From: Vanrija pseudolonga
Taxonomy: Eukaryota; Basidiomycota; Tremellomycetes; Trichosporonales; Trichosporonaceae
Assembly: GCF_020906515.1 (NCBI RefSeq)
Contig: NC_085850.1
Coordinates: 372,001-436,000 of the forward strand
Reading direction: 5' to 3'
Length of the DNA: 64,000 nt
A program made the position numbers and the translations under genes. Positions 45,216 to 55,674 of the stretch are shown in pieces. A model generated the notes under the pieces. It saw only the letters and a program-made list of their open reading frames with translations. It did not search any database and was not told the DNA's origin. The first letter of the stretch is position 1. Each line of letters begins with the position of its first letter.

Positions 45216-47145
45216 ATGTCGGCAGTGCTCTTGCGCAGAGCAAGGCTGGCACCGGCACGAGCGGGAATATGGGGTAGCAGCGTCGCTGGTCCAAGTGCCC
45301 CGAGGGCGCGGTGGGCTCGCCCAGCGTCCACCGAAGCCGCGCCTTCCTCGACCGCAGACGACGGGTGGGAGCTCGTCGTCGGCCTCGAGATCCACGCGCA
45401 GCTGCGTACCGGGCGAAAACTCTTCTCTCGTGAGCTTGTACTTCGTGTTCCTAGCTGACCCCAGCCGCGAGCCTGCGGTACGACGACGCGCCAAACACGC
45501 ATGTCGAGCTGCTCGACGCCGCCTTCCCCGGCGCATTGCCAGTGAGCTTCGCAGCTGTGATCGGAAGCTTACGCCAGGTGATCGACCCCGAGGCCGTGCG
45601 GCTGTCCCTCCTGACGGCCTTCGCGCTCGGCTGCGACATCGTGAGCTAGCGAGCGAAGCACCAGCTGACGCCAGAACCCGCGCTCGACGTTTGATAGGAA
45701 ACACTACTTCTACCATGACATTCCGTCGTCGTATCAAATAACGCAGCACTACAGTGGGTAGACTCGCCTGTTGAGATCCGGCTGACCCGCCAGACCCCAT
45801 CGCGCGCGCCGGGTCGGTACGCTTCGAGCACGGCGAAGCGGGGGTCATGCGCGACTTTGACGTCGGCATCGTGCAGCTCCAGATCGAGCAGGTGGGTTGT
45901 CAAGGAGGTGCAAGGCTGACCCGCCAGGACACGGCCAAGAGCCAGACCGTCGGCGGTGAAGTGCTCGTCGACCTCAACCGTGCCGGTACGGGCCTCATGG
46001 AGGTGGTCACGCAGCCTGACATGCGGAGCGCGGAGGAGGCCGGCGCGTTTGTGCGCAAGTTCCAGAGCTTGTTGCGGCGCGTCGGCTCGGGCGACGGCGA
46101 CATGGAGAAGGCAGGTGGAAGTAGACGACATAGCTGACCTGGCAGGGAAATCTGCGCGTTGACGCCAATGTGTCAGTTAGGAGGCCGGGAGAGCCGTTCC
46201 GCACACGGTGCGAGATCAAGAACGTCAACTCTGTGCGGTTCCTGCAGCAAGCTGTTGGTGGGTAGAACTTGTTGTACGCGGCTGACCCACCAGAGGCGGA
46301 GCGCGCACGACACATTGAGCACTACGAGACCAACCCCGACACACCGTTGCGGCAAGAGACACGCGGCTTGAACGAGATGACGGGCAAGACGTACGCGCTC
46401 AGGTCGAAGGAGGAGGCCGAGGACTACCGCTACATGCCCGACTCTAACCTGCCTGCGATTGCCGTCAAGGAGGTGAGCTGTGGTGGCGATGCCGGATGCA
46501 GCTGACAGCCAGGACTTCCTTGACTCGCTGCGCGAGTCACTACCCGAGATGCCTTGGGTGACGGTCAAGCGCCTCACCTCCGCGTACGGTCTCGACTCGC
46601 GCGACGTCGAGACTCTGATCGGCCTCGACGAGTACCACGGGGCGGGGATCGCGTACTTTGAAGAGGTTGTCGGGGGCGATGTGGCTCTGGGGCGCAAGGC
46701 GTCCAACTGGTGAGCTAGACACACCCGTTCCGAGCTCACACTCAGGATCGCGCACGAGCTCATCGGCCAGTTGACCAAGGTCAACAAGACGTGGACGCCA
46801 GAGGCTGTCCCCGCGGCCTTGCTGCGCGAGATCATCGTCGCCGTGGAGGAGAGCAAGATCACCGGCTCAACAGGCCGTAACGTGCTCAAGCATGTTCTGA
46901 GCACCGGGTCGGCCGGCTCGCTCGACGACCTCCTGACGGCCCTGGGCATCACACCGTCGTCTGCAGACGACCTCCGGGCCCTATGCGACGCTGTCATTGC
47001 CAAGCTGCCCAAGGAGGCCGACAAGGTGCGCAAGGGCAACGACAAGGTAGTCATGCGTCTCGTGGGCGAGGTGATGAAGGTCAGCAAGGGGACTGCAGAC
47101 GCCAAGGCAGCGCGCGAGCTGCTGCTCGACATTCTTAGAGCATGA
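45216..47145 (+). CDS. GatB: Mitochondrial glutamyl-tRNA(Gln) amidotransferase subunit B
   Basis: GatB works with GatA and a third subunit to convert Glu-tRNA(Gln) to Gln-tRNA(Gln) in mitochondria (PET112 in yeast). The N-terminus [17 protein letters not shown] is an Arg-rich presequence without acidic residues. The catalytic domain opens with [15 protein letters not shown] and carries the PROSITE-type block [20 protein letters not shown], then [13 protein letters not shown] and [13 protein letters not shown]. The C-terminal helical/YqeY-like tail (from about 46745) binds tRNA. About nine introns of 35-55 nt split the gene. It begins only 141 bp after the JHD1 stop and is followed by another mitochondrial-type gene. 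Confidence 0.94.
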
Positions 47146-47335
47146 TTGATATGCATGGATGTTGGAAGTGGCGGTATTGGCGCGCCGAAAGCCGCTGAAA
47201 CAAACAAGTGGATCGGTTAAGATTTGGCCAAGGCGGCGGCGGCGGCGCTGTCTCACATCGGCTCGGCTTTCTCCATCAAGTCCAACCAAATCTCCATCAC
47301 TCTCTCCCAACCACCTCGCACACACCACCACCACG

Positions 47336-49290
47336 ATGCGCGCCACCCGCCGCCTCCTCAACGCGGCCACCCACCCCGTATCGCACGCGACGCAGGCCCC
47401 GCCGCTAGTGTACAACCTCGGCCTGTCGTACGCGGCAAAGTACTCGCCGCCGTTCGTGCCAGCGTCCCACGAGCCCGAGTCGCTCGGGTTCGCAGGCAAG
47501 CCGACCAAGCTCGGCAAGTGGGTCGACGCGATGCGCTCCCTCCAGGCTGGGCGGGGCGTCTTGCGGGCCCACGAGGGTGGGTGGGATGAGGGGCTGCAGG
47601 AGGAGGTGCGCAAGTGGGGTGCTGGGGAGGACTTTTTCGGCGTGGTGGACTCGGGGCAGTGGGTGAGTGCGGAGTCGAGGCGCCGAGTCGCCGAGCTTGC
47701 TCGGCGGCGAGGCGGGGGCGGCAGGGCCTCCGTTCAGCCGTCCGGCCTGCGCTAGCCGAACCAGTATGACAAGAACACAGCTCACACACCCAGGTCAACG
47801 TCGCGGTGTCCGACGGCGTGGGCGGCTGGGCGCCGCACTACGACCCGTCGCTGTACGCCCAAGCGCTAATGTACCACTACGCGAGTGCGGTCGCCTCGAG
47901 CCCGTCCATCGCGCCATGGGATGCGCTCCAGAAGGCGTATGAGAAGATCAACAACGACGAGGGCGTCAAGGCCGGCAGCGCGACGGCTGTCGGCGTGAGC
48001 TTGGGGGCTACGGGCAAGAGTCGGGCTGTGAAGTGAGTACGCACGCGCGCGCGCGCCGAGCGGAGCGAGGCGCGCAGGGAGGCGAGGCCGGAGGCTGTGT
48101 GCGCGGGCATGGGGCGCTGGTGAGGGCCGAGTGCGGGGACGGTGGCGTCGGTGGTGGTGAGGAGGGAGCTAAGCGCCGACCTAAGGCGCCTGAGCGACGC
48201 TCTGGAGGCAGAGCAGGAGGACAACGACGATGGCGACGATGGAAAGCTGGCCGTGTGTGCTGCTAGTCGCTGACCCCTACAGCCTCGGCGACTCGGGCTT
48301 CACGATCCTGCGCCAAGGGCAGACCGTCTTCGAGTCGGCGTCGCAGACACACTTCTTCAACTGTCCTGTGAGCGAACTCCCTGCCCTGCGTATGAGCCGG
48401 CGACGCTAACGCCCCCGCCAGTTCCAGCTCTCCAAGGTGCCCAAGGAGATGCAAAACGGCGCTATCACCGACCTGCCTTCGCACGGGCAGCGGTACGAGT
48501 TTGACTTGCAGCCTGGAGACGTGGTGATTCTTTACGTGAGTGGGGGTGTGGGGGGAGTGGATCGACCGCGTGGCAAGGTCGCGTGGGCGCGTGTCGAGCG
48601 CGCCAGTGTCTGTGGCCACCTTGTGCGCGTCGCTCTGCCCAAGTCTGCGCTTGCGCCGCCTGCCAAGCGCCAGTGTCGCGCCGCGCAGTCACGCGCGACG
48701 CGTGGCCAAGCTTTGCGGGACGCGGTCCGCTCGGAGCTTTCACCGTCGGAGACTTGGCTCGGCGCGGCGCAGGGGATGTTGTCCCCGGAGACTTGGCTCG
48801 GTGCAGGGCAGCATGTGTCTCCGCGCCGCCCGCAGTTGCGCGGAGGTGGGCCACAGCCGCGGACTCGAGCAGCGCCGCCGTCACGCTCAGGCACAGCCGG
48901 TGTGGCGGAGCTTGGCCGCGCGCTTTCTTGGCCATGGAGAAGCAAGACGGAGAGCACCCGCTGACACACCTCCAGACCGACGGCCTGTCCGACAACCTCC
49001 CCTCAGCGCACGTCCCAGCGCTCGACGCGGCCGTCCTCCGCGTACTCGACGTCGAGGCCAACGCGCACCTCGAGCACGGAGAAAAGGCGGCCGAGCATGC
49101 GCGCCTCCTCGCCGACGTGCTCGTCGCGTCTGGCCGCGCGGCCATGGCGCGTACGGGCGACGAGCAGGGCGGACAGGGGTGGCGCACGCCATTTGACATT
49201 GAGAGCGAGAAGGAGGGTAAGCGGTACAAGGGCGGCAAGGTGGACGACATCACCGTGCTCACCGCGGTCGTTACCGAGCGCCTGGTCTAG
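47336..49290 (+). CDS. PTC7: PTC7-type mitochondrial PP2C phosphatase
   Basis: Ptc7 activates coenzyme Q synthesis in yeast mitochondria. The start MRATRRLLNAATHPV is a presequence. PP2C metal-site motifs are present: AVSDGVGGW, SATAVGVSL, LGDSGF, TDGLSDN and GGKVDDITVL. Exons lie about 47336-47661, 47794-48032, 48281-48366, 48420-48535 and 48976-49290. Two introns are long for this genome: about 250 nt (48033-48280) and 440 nt (48536-48975). The frame entering the 440-nt intron stays open almost to its end (stop 48962-48964), and the intron contains a diverged direct repeat (GGAGACTTGGCTCGG at 48748 and 48786). Without its splicing the protein would lose TDGLSDN and the final metal site. Confidence 0.9.
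48740..48825 (+). repeat. Two-copy direct repeat in the PTC7 intron
   Basis: GGAGACTTGGCTCGG occurs at about 48748 and 48786, with related flanks (GCGCAGGGG.TGTTGTC and GCAGGGCAGC.TGTGTC), a period of about 38 bp. Confidence 0.75.
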
Positions 49291-49476
49291 GCGGGCTATA
49301 GAGAGTGGATAGACATGCATTGGTATAACGTGTAATGAAGTGTCCGAAGTGAGGTGTGTGCAAATGTGGGGTACGTGGGGGTGTGGCGAACCACGATTAT
49401 ATCAACCAAATCGGGTCCCAAAATGAAAGGCGAGGAGACTGTGAGGCGAGGAGACTACTGGATCCCATGGACCCGC

Positions 49477-51834
49477 CTATGCCTCGATGGGCCTCGCGGC
49501 CATCTCGTCGGCATAGTGGCGCGCGCGGGCCTGGGGCGGCAGGAGACCAGCGCGGCGGGCGGGGCCGAGCTCGTCTGGGTCGGTGCCGGCGCACAGATTT
49601 GTCCAGTCTGCTGGGCGCGAGAACCTGTTCTTGATCGTGTCGGGCTGCACGACGACGACGCCCATCTTGCCGACGGCGAGGTGCCACCCAATGTGGCAGT
49701 GGATGGGCCACACGCCTGGTGTGTCGGTGATGAGCCGCAGCACGGCCCACGACTCGTGGTCGATCGTGACCGTGTCCCGGCGCAGCGGGTTCTGCGTATT
49801 GAGCTGCACTGTGTGCAACAGCTCGGGCGTCATTATGCCCTTGCCGCGCCCGACGAGCATGAACGGCCGGCCGTGCAGGTGGAACGGGTGCGCGAAGGGC
49901 GCCGTGTCCTCCTGGTTGATGATGATATCGACTGCGCCGACTGTGGGGAAGACAAAGTGGGCCGTGTGCGCGTGCGCGCTGTTGTTGAGATCGAGCCCGC
50001 GCTCCAGCTGCGCGAGGAGCGGGTCGTTGATGTAGTTGTTAAAGTTGATACCGTTGTACCCGAACCCGAAGAAGGGCTTGCCGCTCGCCGGGTCGATGAA
50101 GCGGCCGAACGACGAGTGGAACGAGACCGTGTCGTACGTCGACGGCGCGGACTGGGGGATCATGGGCACCAAGGGGCCGTTGGTCTCGTCGAGGTCGACG
50201 CAGGGAGATTTCTGGATGTCCGCGAGGTCGTGCCACGGCTGAGTGTTGGGGATCGGCTTCGAGTTCCACGTGAGGCCGAGGAAGTCGGTGTACCGCAGGA
50301 TACCGACCGCAGAGATATCAGGCCCCTTGATGCCGCCGAGGCAGTAGCCTGCTGGGCGCGCGCGCATCCAGAACGAGTCGCCAATCCAGCCCTGGTTGAG
50401 CTGCACGACGACGCTGTACCGCTGTGCCGAGTTGAGCGCGAGCTCGTTCACCCACACGGGCTGGATGGGCGTGTCGTCCACCTCGACGACCTGCAGGCGG
50501 TGCTTGTCGATCGAGAAGCGGATCATGGCGTGCGTGCCCGTGTTGATGATGCGCAGGCGCAGCTTCGACCCGTAGCTGCCCTTGACTTCGGCGTACACGC
50601 TCTGCTTGGCGCGGCACTGCACGTCCTGCTGCATGCTCTTGCAGTCGGTCTGGCCGATACCGTTGATGAGGATCGAGTCGGGGTTGGGCGGCGCCGGCGA
50701 GCCGCGGTATCCGACGCTCATGTCCATCAGCCCCTTGGAGATGATCATCGAGTCGTCGTGCTGCCAGTCGGTGAGCATCATGACCCGCTCCGAGTCAAAG
50801 TGCTGGTACTGCTTGAGCGGGTCATTCCGCGAGTGGATAATCAGCGGCCCGTACACGCCGTCCGCCATCGAGTTGGCATAGTGCCCGTGGTACCAGAAAG
50901 TGCCAAACTCGTTGTCCAGGTTGAAGCGGTACGTGTAGCTGCCGCCAGGCGGGATGCTGCACTGGTGCACGCCGGGCACGCCGTCCATGTGGTTGGTGAA
51001 GTTCTGGCGCATGCCGTGCCAGTGGATCGACTGGGGGATGTCGAGCTGGTTGACGACGTTGATGACGAGCGTGTCGCCCTGGTTGGCCTCGATCATCGGG
51101 CCGGGGTACTCGCCGTTGATGGTGCGAATGCGGCGCAGGAAGCCGTCGGGCGCAGCCTGCGCATACTGGATGTTGAAGTTGTACGTGCGCGTCTGCTTCC
51201 ACGGCCAAATGTACGAGCCGCCAGTGGGCGTGTAGCCTGCCGGCTTGGTCGACGCCGTGCGAGAAGGCAGCTCGGCCTGGGGGTAGCTCCAGATGCTGGC
51301 GGTCGTGCCGATCGTCGTCGGCTTGGTCGGCACAGCGGGGTCAGTAGGCGTCGGGACAGGCGCGTCCGTGGGGCTCGTGGGGCCGGTAGAGTTGTTCGCG
51401 GGTGTGGGAGCAGTGGGGGCAGTCGACGAGGGGCTAGTGGGGTCCGTCACGCCGCCAGAGGGCGGGTTCGTGGCGCCACCAGTCGGGCCGGGCGTGCTCG
51501 TCGAAGCAGCAGTCGGCGTGGGGCTCGGTCCGCCACCGATAGGCCCAGGGCCGGGCCCGCCGCCGCCGACGGGCGGCAGGGGCTGCGGTCCGCCACCAAA
51601 TGGAGGCGGGTTGGGCACCTGCCACGGGTTTGGTGGCGGCGGCCTGAAGCCTCCAGGCGAGTTGTTACAGTCGCCAAAGAGCGGCATGCCGAGGATACAG
51701 AAGCCCAGCAGACGCTTCCACGAGCGCTGGGTCGACGCCGCTGGGGCCTGGTCGTAGTCTTCGGCAGGGGTTGCTGTCGCCAGCGCCAGCAGGGCGAGGG
51801 CGACGGCGAAATAGAGTTGGATAGAGACGCGCAT
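49477..51834 (-). CDS. Secreted laccase-like multicopper oxidase
   Basis: A 785-residue intronless oxidase. The start at 51834 gives the signal peptide MRVSIQLYFAVALALLALA; the extended frame upstream begins with GTG. Residues about 50-170 are a Pro/Gly/Thr-rich linker. Three cupredoxin domains carry all four copper motifs: SIHWHG, FWYHGHYANSMADG, HPFHLHG and IHCHIGWH. These supply the type 1, 2 and 3 copper ligands, so it should reduce oxygen to water while oxidising phenols or metals. The residue ten after the type 1 Cys is Lys (HCHIGWHLAVGKMG), where laccases usually have Leu, Phe or Met; Met is the next residue. There is no C-terminal membrane anchor as in Fet3. Confidence 0.93.
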   Translation of the reverse strand: MRVSIQLYFAVALALLALATATPAEDYDQAPAASTQRSWKRLLGFCILGMPLFGDCNNSPGGFRPPPPNPWQVPNPPPFGGGPQPLPPVGGGGPGPGPIGGGPSPTPTAASTSTPGPTGGATNPPSGGVTDPTSPSSTAPTAPTPANNSTGPTSPTDAPVPTPTDPAVPTKPTTIGTTASIWSYPQAELPSRTASTKPAGYTPTGGSYIWPWKQTRTYNFNIQYAQAAPDGFLRRIRTINGEYPGPMIEANQGDTLVINVVNQLDIPQSIHWHGMRQNFTNHMDGVPGVHQCSIPPGGSYTYRFNLDNEFGTFWYHGHYANSMADGVYGPLIIHSRNDPLKQYQHFDSERVMMLTDWQHDDSMIISKGLMDMSVGYRGSPAPPNPDSILINGIGQTDCKSMQQDVQCRAKQSVYAEVKGSYGSKLRLRIINTGTHAMIRFSIDKHRLQVVEVDDTPIQPVWVNELALNSAQRYSVVVQLNQGWIGDSFWMRARPAGYCLGGIKGPDISAVGILRYTDFLGLTWNSKPIPNTQPWHDLADIQKSPCVDLDETNGPLVPMIPQSAPSTYDTVSFHSSFGRFIDPASGKPFFGFGYNGINFNNYINDPLLAQLERGLDLNNSAHAHTAHFVFPTVGAVDIIINQEDTAPFAHPFHLHGRPFMLVGRGKGIMTPELLHTVQLNTQNPLRRDTVTIDHESWAVLRLITDTPGVWPIHCHIGWHLAVGKMGVVVVQPDTIKNRFSRPADWTNLCAGTDPDELGPARRAGLLPPQARARHYADEMAARPIEA

Positions 51835-53996
51835 TTTCACTGCGCGTCGTCAGCAGGCACTCACGCGCAAGTCAAGTGCCACTTCGACGCGACGACGTGT
51901 ATGCAGTGCACAGACATGCCACTACCATGCACAGACCATGCCACCATGCACAGCAGGCCTTAGTGGCATCATGTATGCACACGCCCACATCGCCACAAAG
52001 CAAAGTTACTGGCCATGCTGGCAGCGTGCTGTCATATGGCCTCACCGTGCCTGCCTCCCTTGACGACTTACGAGAGTGTGTGGGTTGGAATTGAGTGTCA
52101 GTAGATTTTAATAATGGTCGACGAGGAGATAAGGAGGAGATGAGGCGGGGGGTTGGCAGGGGCCGAAGGTGGGGTGGGGGGGAGGTAGGCGCCAGCGCCG
52201 TAAACGAGTGTGGTGGTGTGTAACGAGTGTGGGTGGTCGGTCGGGGAAGTGGTCGGTCTGGCGGTGTGAGCAAGTGTTGTTCGTGAAGGAGAAGAGAAAC
52301 CAAAAGGCCGCAAGCAGTGCGCGTCTTATGGCACTGCACGTCTGCTGCAGCCACACACCCAGCTGTTTGCTCGCCCGCCTACGCACCTAGGGTCACTCCA
52401 TGCGTGCAGATCCGTCGGGCCACTAGCGATAGACGAGGCGAGGACGAGGCGCCGAACCGAGACGAGACGAGACAGAGCCGCGGCAGGTGGGCTGGGCTGG
52501 GCGGTTCGGGGGCGGGGCTGCTCTGTCGGGAGCGGTTCTAGTCTCCGAGGGATGCGTGCGAGGCGGTGGCGTCGGCGTCGGGTCGTCGTGAAAGAATGAG
52601 AGTGAGGGAGAGAGATCAGGTTATCCTGTTGATGAAGACGAGTCGACGAGCAGACGAGCGCCCAGCACCCAGCAGCAAGCACACAGCACAGCATAGCACA
52701 AGTCGCCGCCGCCTCCTCCGACATCGACAACTCCTCACTTCACCCTTCAGGCTCTGCCCGCCCGATCAAATGCCCGTCTCCTCCCCCTCTTCACCCCCAA
52801 TTGCGACGCCGAGTGACGCGGGGGCAAGCAGGCAGCACGCACGGGGTGCGTGTCTGGCGCTAATGTTGCCGAAGGGGATGGAAGGGGAGGGAGGGGTAGG
52901 ATCCGGCCTGCTCGCAGCCTGTGTCGCCCTCGGCACGGCACAGTGTCCCTGTTTGCTGCAGCTCTCCAGTGTGCTGGAACGCTGTGAGGGGAGGGGAGGG
53001 GCAAGGACAGGCGGACGGGCGGGCGGTACGCGGGAGGAAGTGGCGCTGAGGCTCCGCGATGGACGCCCAGCTGCCCAGCCAGTGCCCAGTGGCCGCATGC
53101 TCGCCCAGCCAGATGCACAAGACAAGACAAGGGGTTGCAAGACACTCAAGGGGGCCAAGGAGACATCGTCGCGTCGGATCCAGGGGTATGCGCGCGCGTC
53201 TACGCGTCCGCGTCCAGGACCCACACCCCAGGCAAGCGCGGGAGTGATCCCGGCTAGCCTGATGATAACGGCAGCGCCAGCGCCACCCCACCGCACCCGC
53301 CAGCCCTGCCGCCGGCGGTCCCCGTGCCTCGGTTCCCGCGGGTTTCATCAACAACAACTGTAACTTTGTCGCGGTGCGTGGCCTCTGCAGCGTCTGCACA
53401 ATGCATATAATACCCTGCCCTGCGGCCGCGGCATGTGGTGTCCGCGTAAGTGGCGTTGATGGATCATCTCTTGCTGCTCCTGCCTATGCCATGCCCCGCC
53501 CTGCGCCGCACGTCGCACTCCGCCCGTGTGTTGGTGGCGTGACTGTATGACCCAGAGTGACGAGGTATTATTTGCGGTGACTGACTGACTCACTGACTGC
53601 TGCGTCAGGTCAGACCAGGCCAGGCCACTGCAGCCCAGCCCAGCCCGCCCAGCGCCGCTCGCTGCCCGCTGCGTATTGCTTTCGCCGCAACCGCCTGCTT
53701 CCTTCCCCCGCTTGCCGACGCCCCCGTTCCCGGCGCCACACTGCCCTTGCCCTCTTCACCCCCTTCCGATCTCATCCCCCGACCCCGGCACACCGACCCC
53801 TCGCAAACATTCCGTCCCGCACTAATACACGCCAGAAATACATTTTGCGCGTCACTGCTAACCGACCGTCACTGCCATCCAATCTGGTCTGATCTGGTCT
53901 GGTCGTGTAAACACTGCTGCACGGCTGCTGCTGCATGGTCCAGGCTCGCTCGCTCTGCTGATATCACACCCCCTCATGCTGTCCTCCACCTTGTTG
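51835..53996. other. Long intergenic region: oxidase promoter and HP1 3' side
   Basis: This 2.16 kb lies between the oxidase start (-) and the HP1 3' end (-), the longest gene-free stretch here. It includes CATGCACAGACCATGCCAC-type repeats at 51901-51955, AGACG repeats near 52460-52480, GACT repeats 53578-53600 and GCCCA repeats 53630-53650. A 265-aa frame (52566-53363, +) has no domain and biased composition. I see no gene, but an unrecognised noncoding RNA cannot be excluded. Confidence 0.5.
51901..51955 (+). repeat. Short degenerate tandem repeat upstream of the oxidase
   Basis: Alternating ATGCACAG and CATGCCAC words, about three units, 70-120 bp upstream of the oxidase ATG. Confidence 0.65.
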
Positions 53997-55205
53997 TCAG
54001 CTTGGTACGGTCATGGGCACGAACTTGAGGTGCGTCTCGTAGAACTTGATAATCTGCTGCGGGCAGCGCTTGTTGACCAGTGATGTCGTCTGTCCGAGCT
54101 GCGCGCCGTCCTTCCTGGGCAAAGTCAGCCAAGTTGGTCCAGGTCAGGCGGGACGAGGCCGCCGCTGTCGGTTTCGGACGTCGCGCCGAGCCAGTTCCGA
54201 CCCAACACCATCAAGCGGGCTGGCTGGCCACCAGGCAGTAAGCAGCCTCGGCACCTCCCAACCAGCTCTCAGCCAGCCCACGTCTCCCTCCACCCCCACG
54301 CCTCCCTCCACACCCACGCCCCCACGCTCCACTCCACTTACATCGTCAAGAACACCATCAACTGGCCGTCCGAGGTCCTCTCGACAGTGTCGATGCTCTT
54401 CACCAAGTCCTCCCAGTCCGGGATGTCCATGTACTTCTCAACGCTGTCGATGTGCGTCTGGTGGTAATCCGTCACGTCGTCGTCCGACACGGAGGCGGTA
54501 TCGGCGCGCGTGTTGGCGTTGGAGGCGCTCTCTGGCCGTCCCTTCTTGGGCTTGGGCGACGACGCCGCATCGGCTGCCGACGGGCGGCCGCGCTTACGCA
54601 CGTTGCCCGCCGTCTCCTTGGGCTGCTTCTCCCAATAGGACTTGACGAGGTCCTCGGCGTGCTCGCTGCAGGAAAGGAAGACAATAAGGCCGGCCAAAGG
54701 AGGTTGAGCGATGGTCAGGTGACACGAGGGCGTAGACAAGGAAACGAGGCGTCAGCATGCGTTAACCACGCTCCGCACCACATACACGTTGTCCTGCGGT
54801 TCCCAGGTGTTGTGCTCGGGTCCGTATCCCTTCCAAGCGACAAGGTCTGGGGTGTGAGCAACAGTCCACAGCTTCACCATTCTCCGGCCCGCATCGTCAT
54901 CCACCACGCCAACTCACACTCGTATTTTCCCTTCTGCGAGATGTGAGCACACGCACTCGCCCATACAATCCCGCCACACGCACCTTGAACTTGTGATCCA
55001 GCACAGCCTGCACCTCGTACTCGTCCTCTCCTCCCTCCGAGTCGTCTTCCTCGTCCTCCTCGACAACGTCGACGGCCTCGACCTCCTCCTCGCCCGAGTC
55101 GACGTTGATAGGCGATGCCGCCGGCTTGCTACGCGACGAGTGGCCGTTGCTTGGCCTGGATGCAGCCTTTGACGTGCTGCGGGAGCGCGAGCGGGCGGCG
55201 GGCAT
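53997..55205 (-). CDS. HP1/Swi6-type heterochromatin protein
   Basis: HP1 binds H3K9-methylated nucleosomes and dimerises to form heterochromatin. The N-terminal Ser/Arg tail and acidic stretch (EDEEDDSEGGEDE) lead to a chromodomain, YEVQAVLDHKFKKGKYEY then LVAWKGYGPEHNTWEP, assembled over three exons; the aromatic-cage positions Tyr, Trp and Trp are kept. A basic hinge (VRKRGRPSAA, PKPKKGRPE) follows. The chromoshadow domain is WEDLVKSIDTVERTSDGQLM then KDGAQLGQTTSLVNKRCPQQ and IIKFYETHLKFVP. The intron that splits the shadow domain (about 54341-54116, 226 nt) is long and repeat-rich. Identity is firm; whether it is the only HP1 is unknown. Confidence 0.92.
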
Positions 55206-55674
55206 GGCGAAGGAAGGTGCGGTGGGTGGGAGCTGGGAAGGAGCTTGGAAGTTCGCGTTCACTCGATGCACGCTACGGCGTGTTCTCGGGTTCGGTGTTG
55301 GTCGTGGGCTTGTTCTACAAGGTACTGTCCGCCTTGTGGAGTTGTTGTTGTTGGCCTTGAGGCTGGAGGTGCACACAATTGTTCAAGTTGGGAACAGGAG
55401 TTGTTGTTGACCAGCCCCCCCCCCCCCTTTCCCCCCCAACCTTGTTTTGGTTTGGTTGCATCCTCCAACTTCACAAGGGGTGTTGTCTTCCTTGGTGCTG
55501 AATTTGATCCCGCTATTGTCATGTTCCTGGAAACGACCTAATAACAGAGGGGCCTATTTAAATCGAGATAAGATGCGACTTGCTGTACTTGACGACTTCG
55601 ATACTTCGACTTCTGCACGTCTGTTCAGGAAACACGGTGAGACACACCGACACGAGACATTACATCACAATCAT
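55206..55674. other. Intergenic: HP1 promoter and Bye1 3' side
   Basis: This 469 bp contains a C13 run at 55415-55427 followed by TTT and C7. Nothing else is identified. Confidence 0.6.
55415..55437 (+). repeat. C13-TTT-C7 homopolymer tract
   Basis: Thirteen C, three T and seven C, about 210 bp upstream of the HP1 start. It reads as G-runs on the HP1 strand. Confidence 0.9.

Noticed and set aside
49354-51963. 869-residue open frame antisense to the multicopper oxidase
   Set aside because: Shadow of GC-biased codons; the sense strand has a signal peptide and all copper motifs.
52566-53363. 265-residue plus-strand frame
   Set aside because: Low-complexity Arg/Ala/Gly composition with no recognisable domain.
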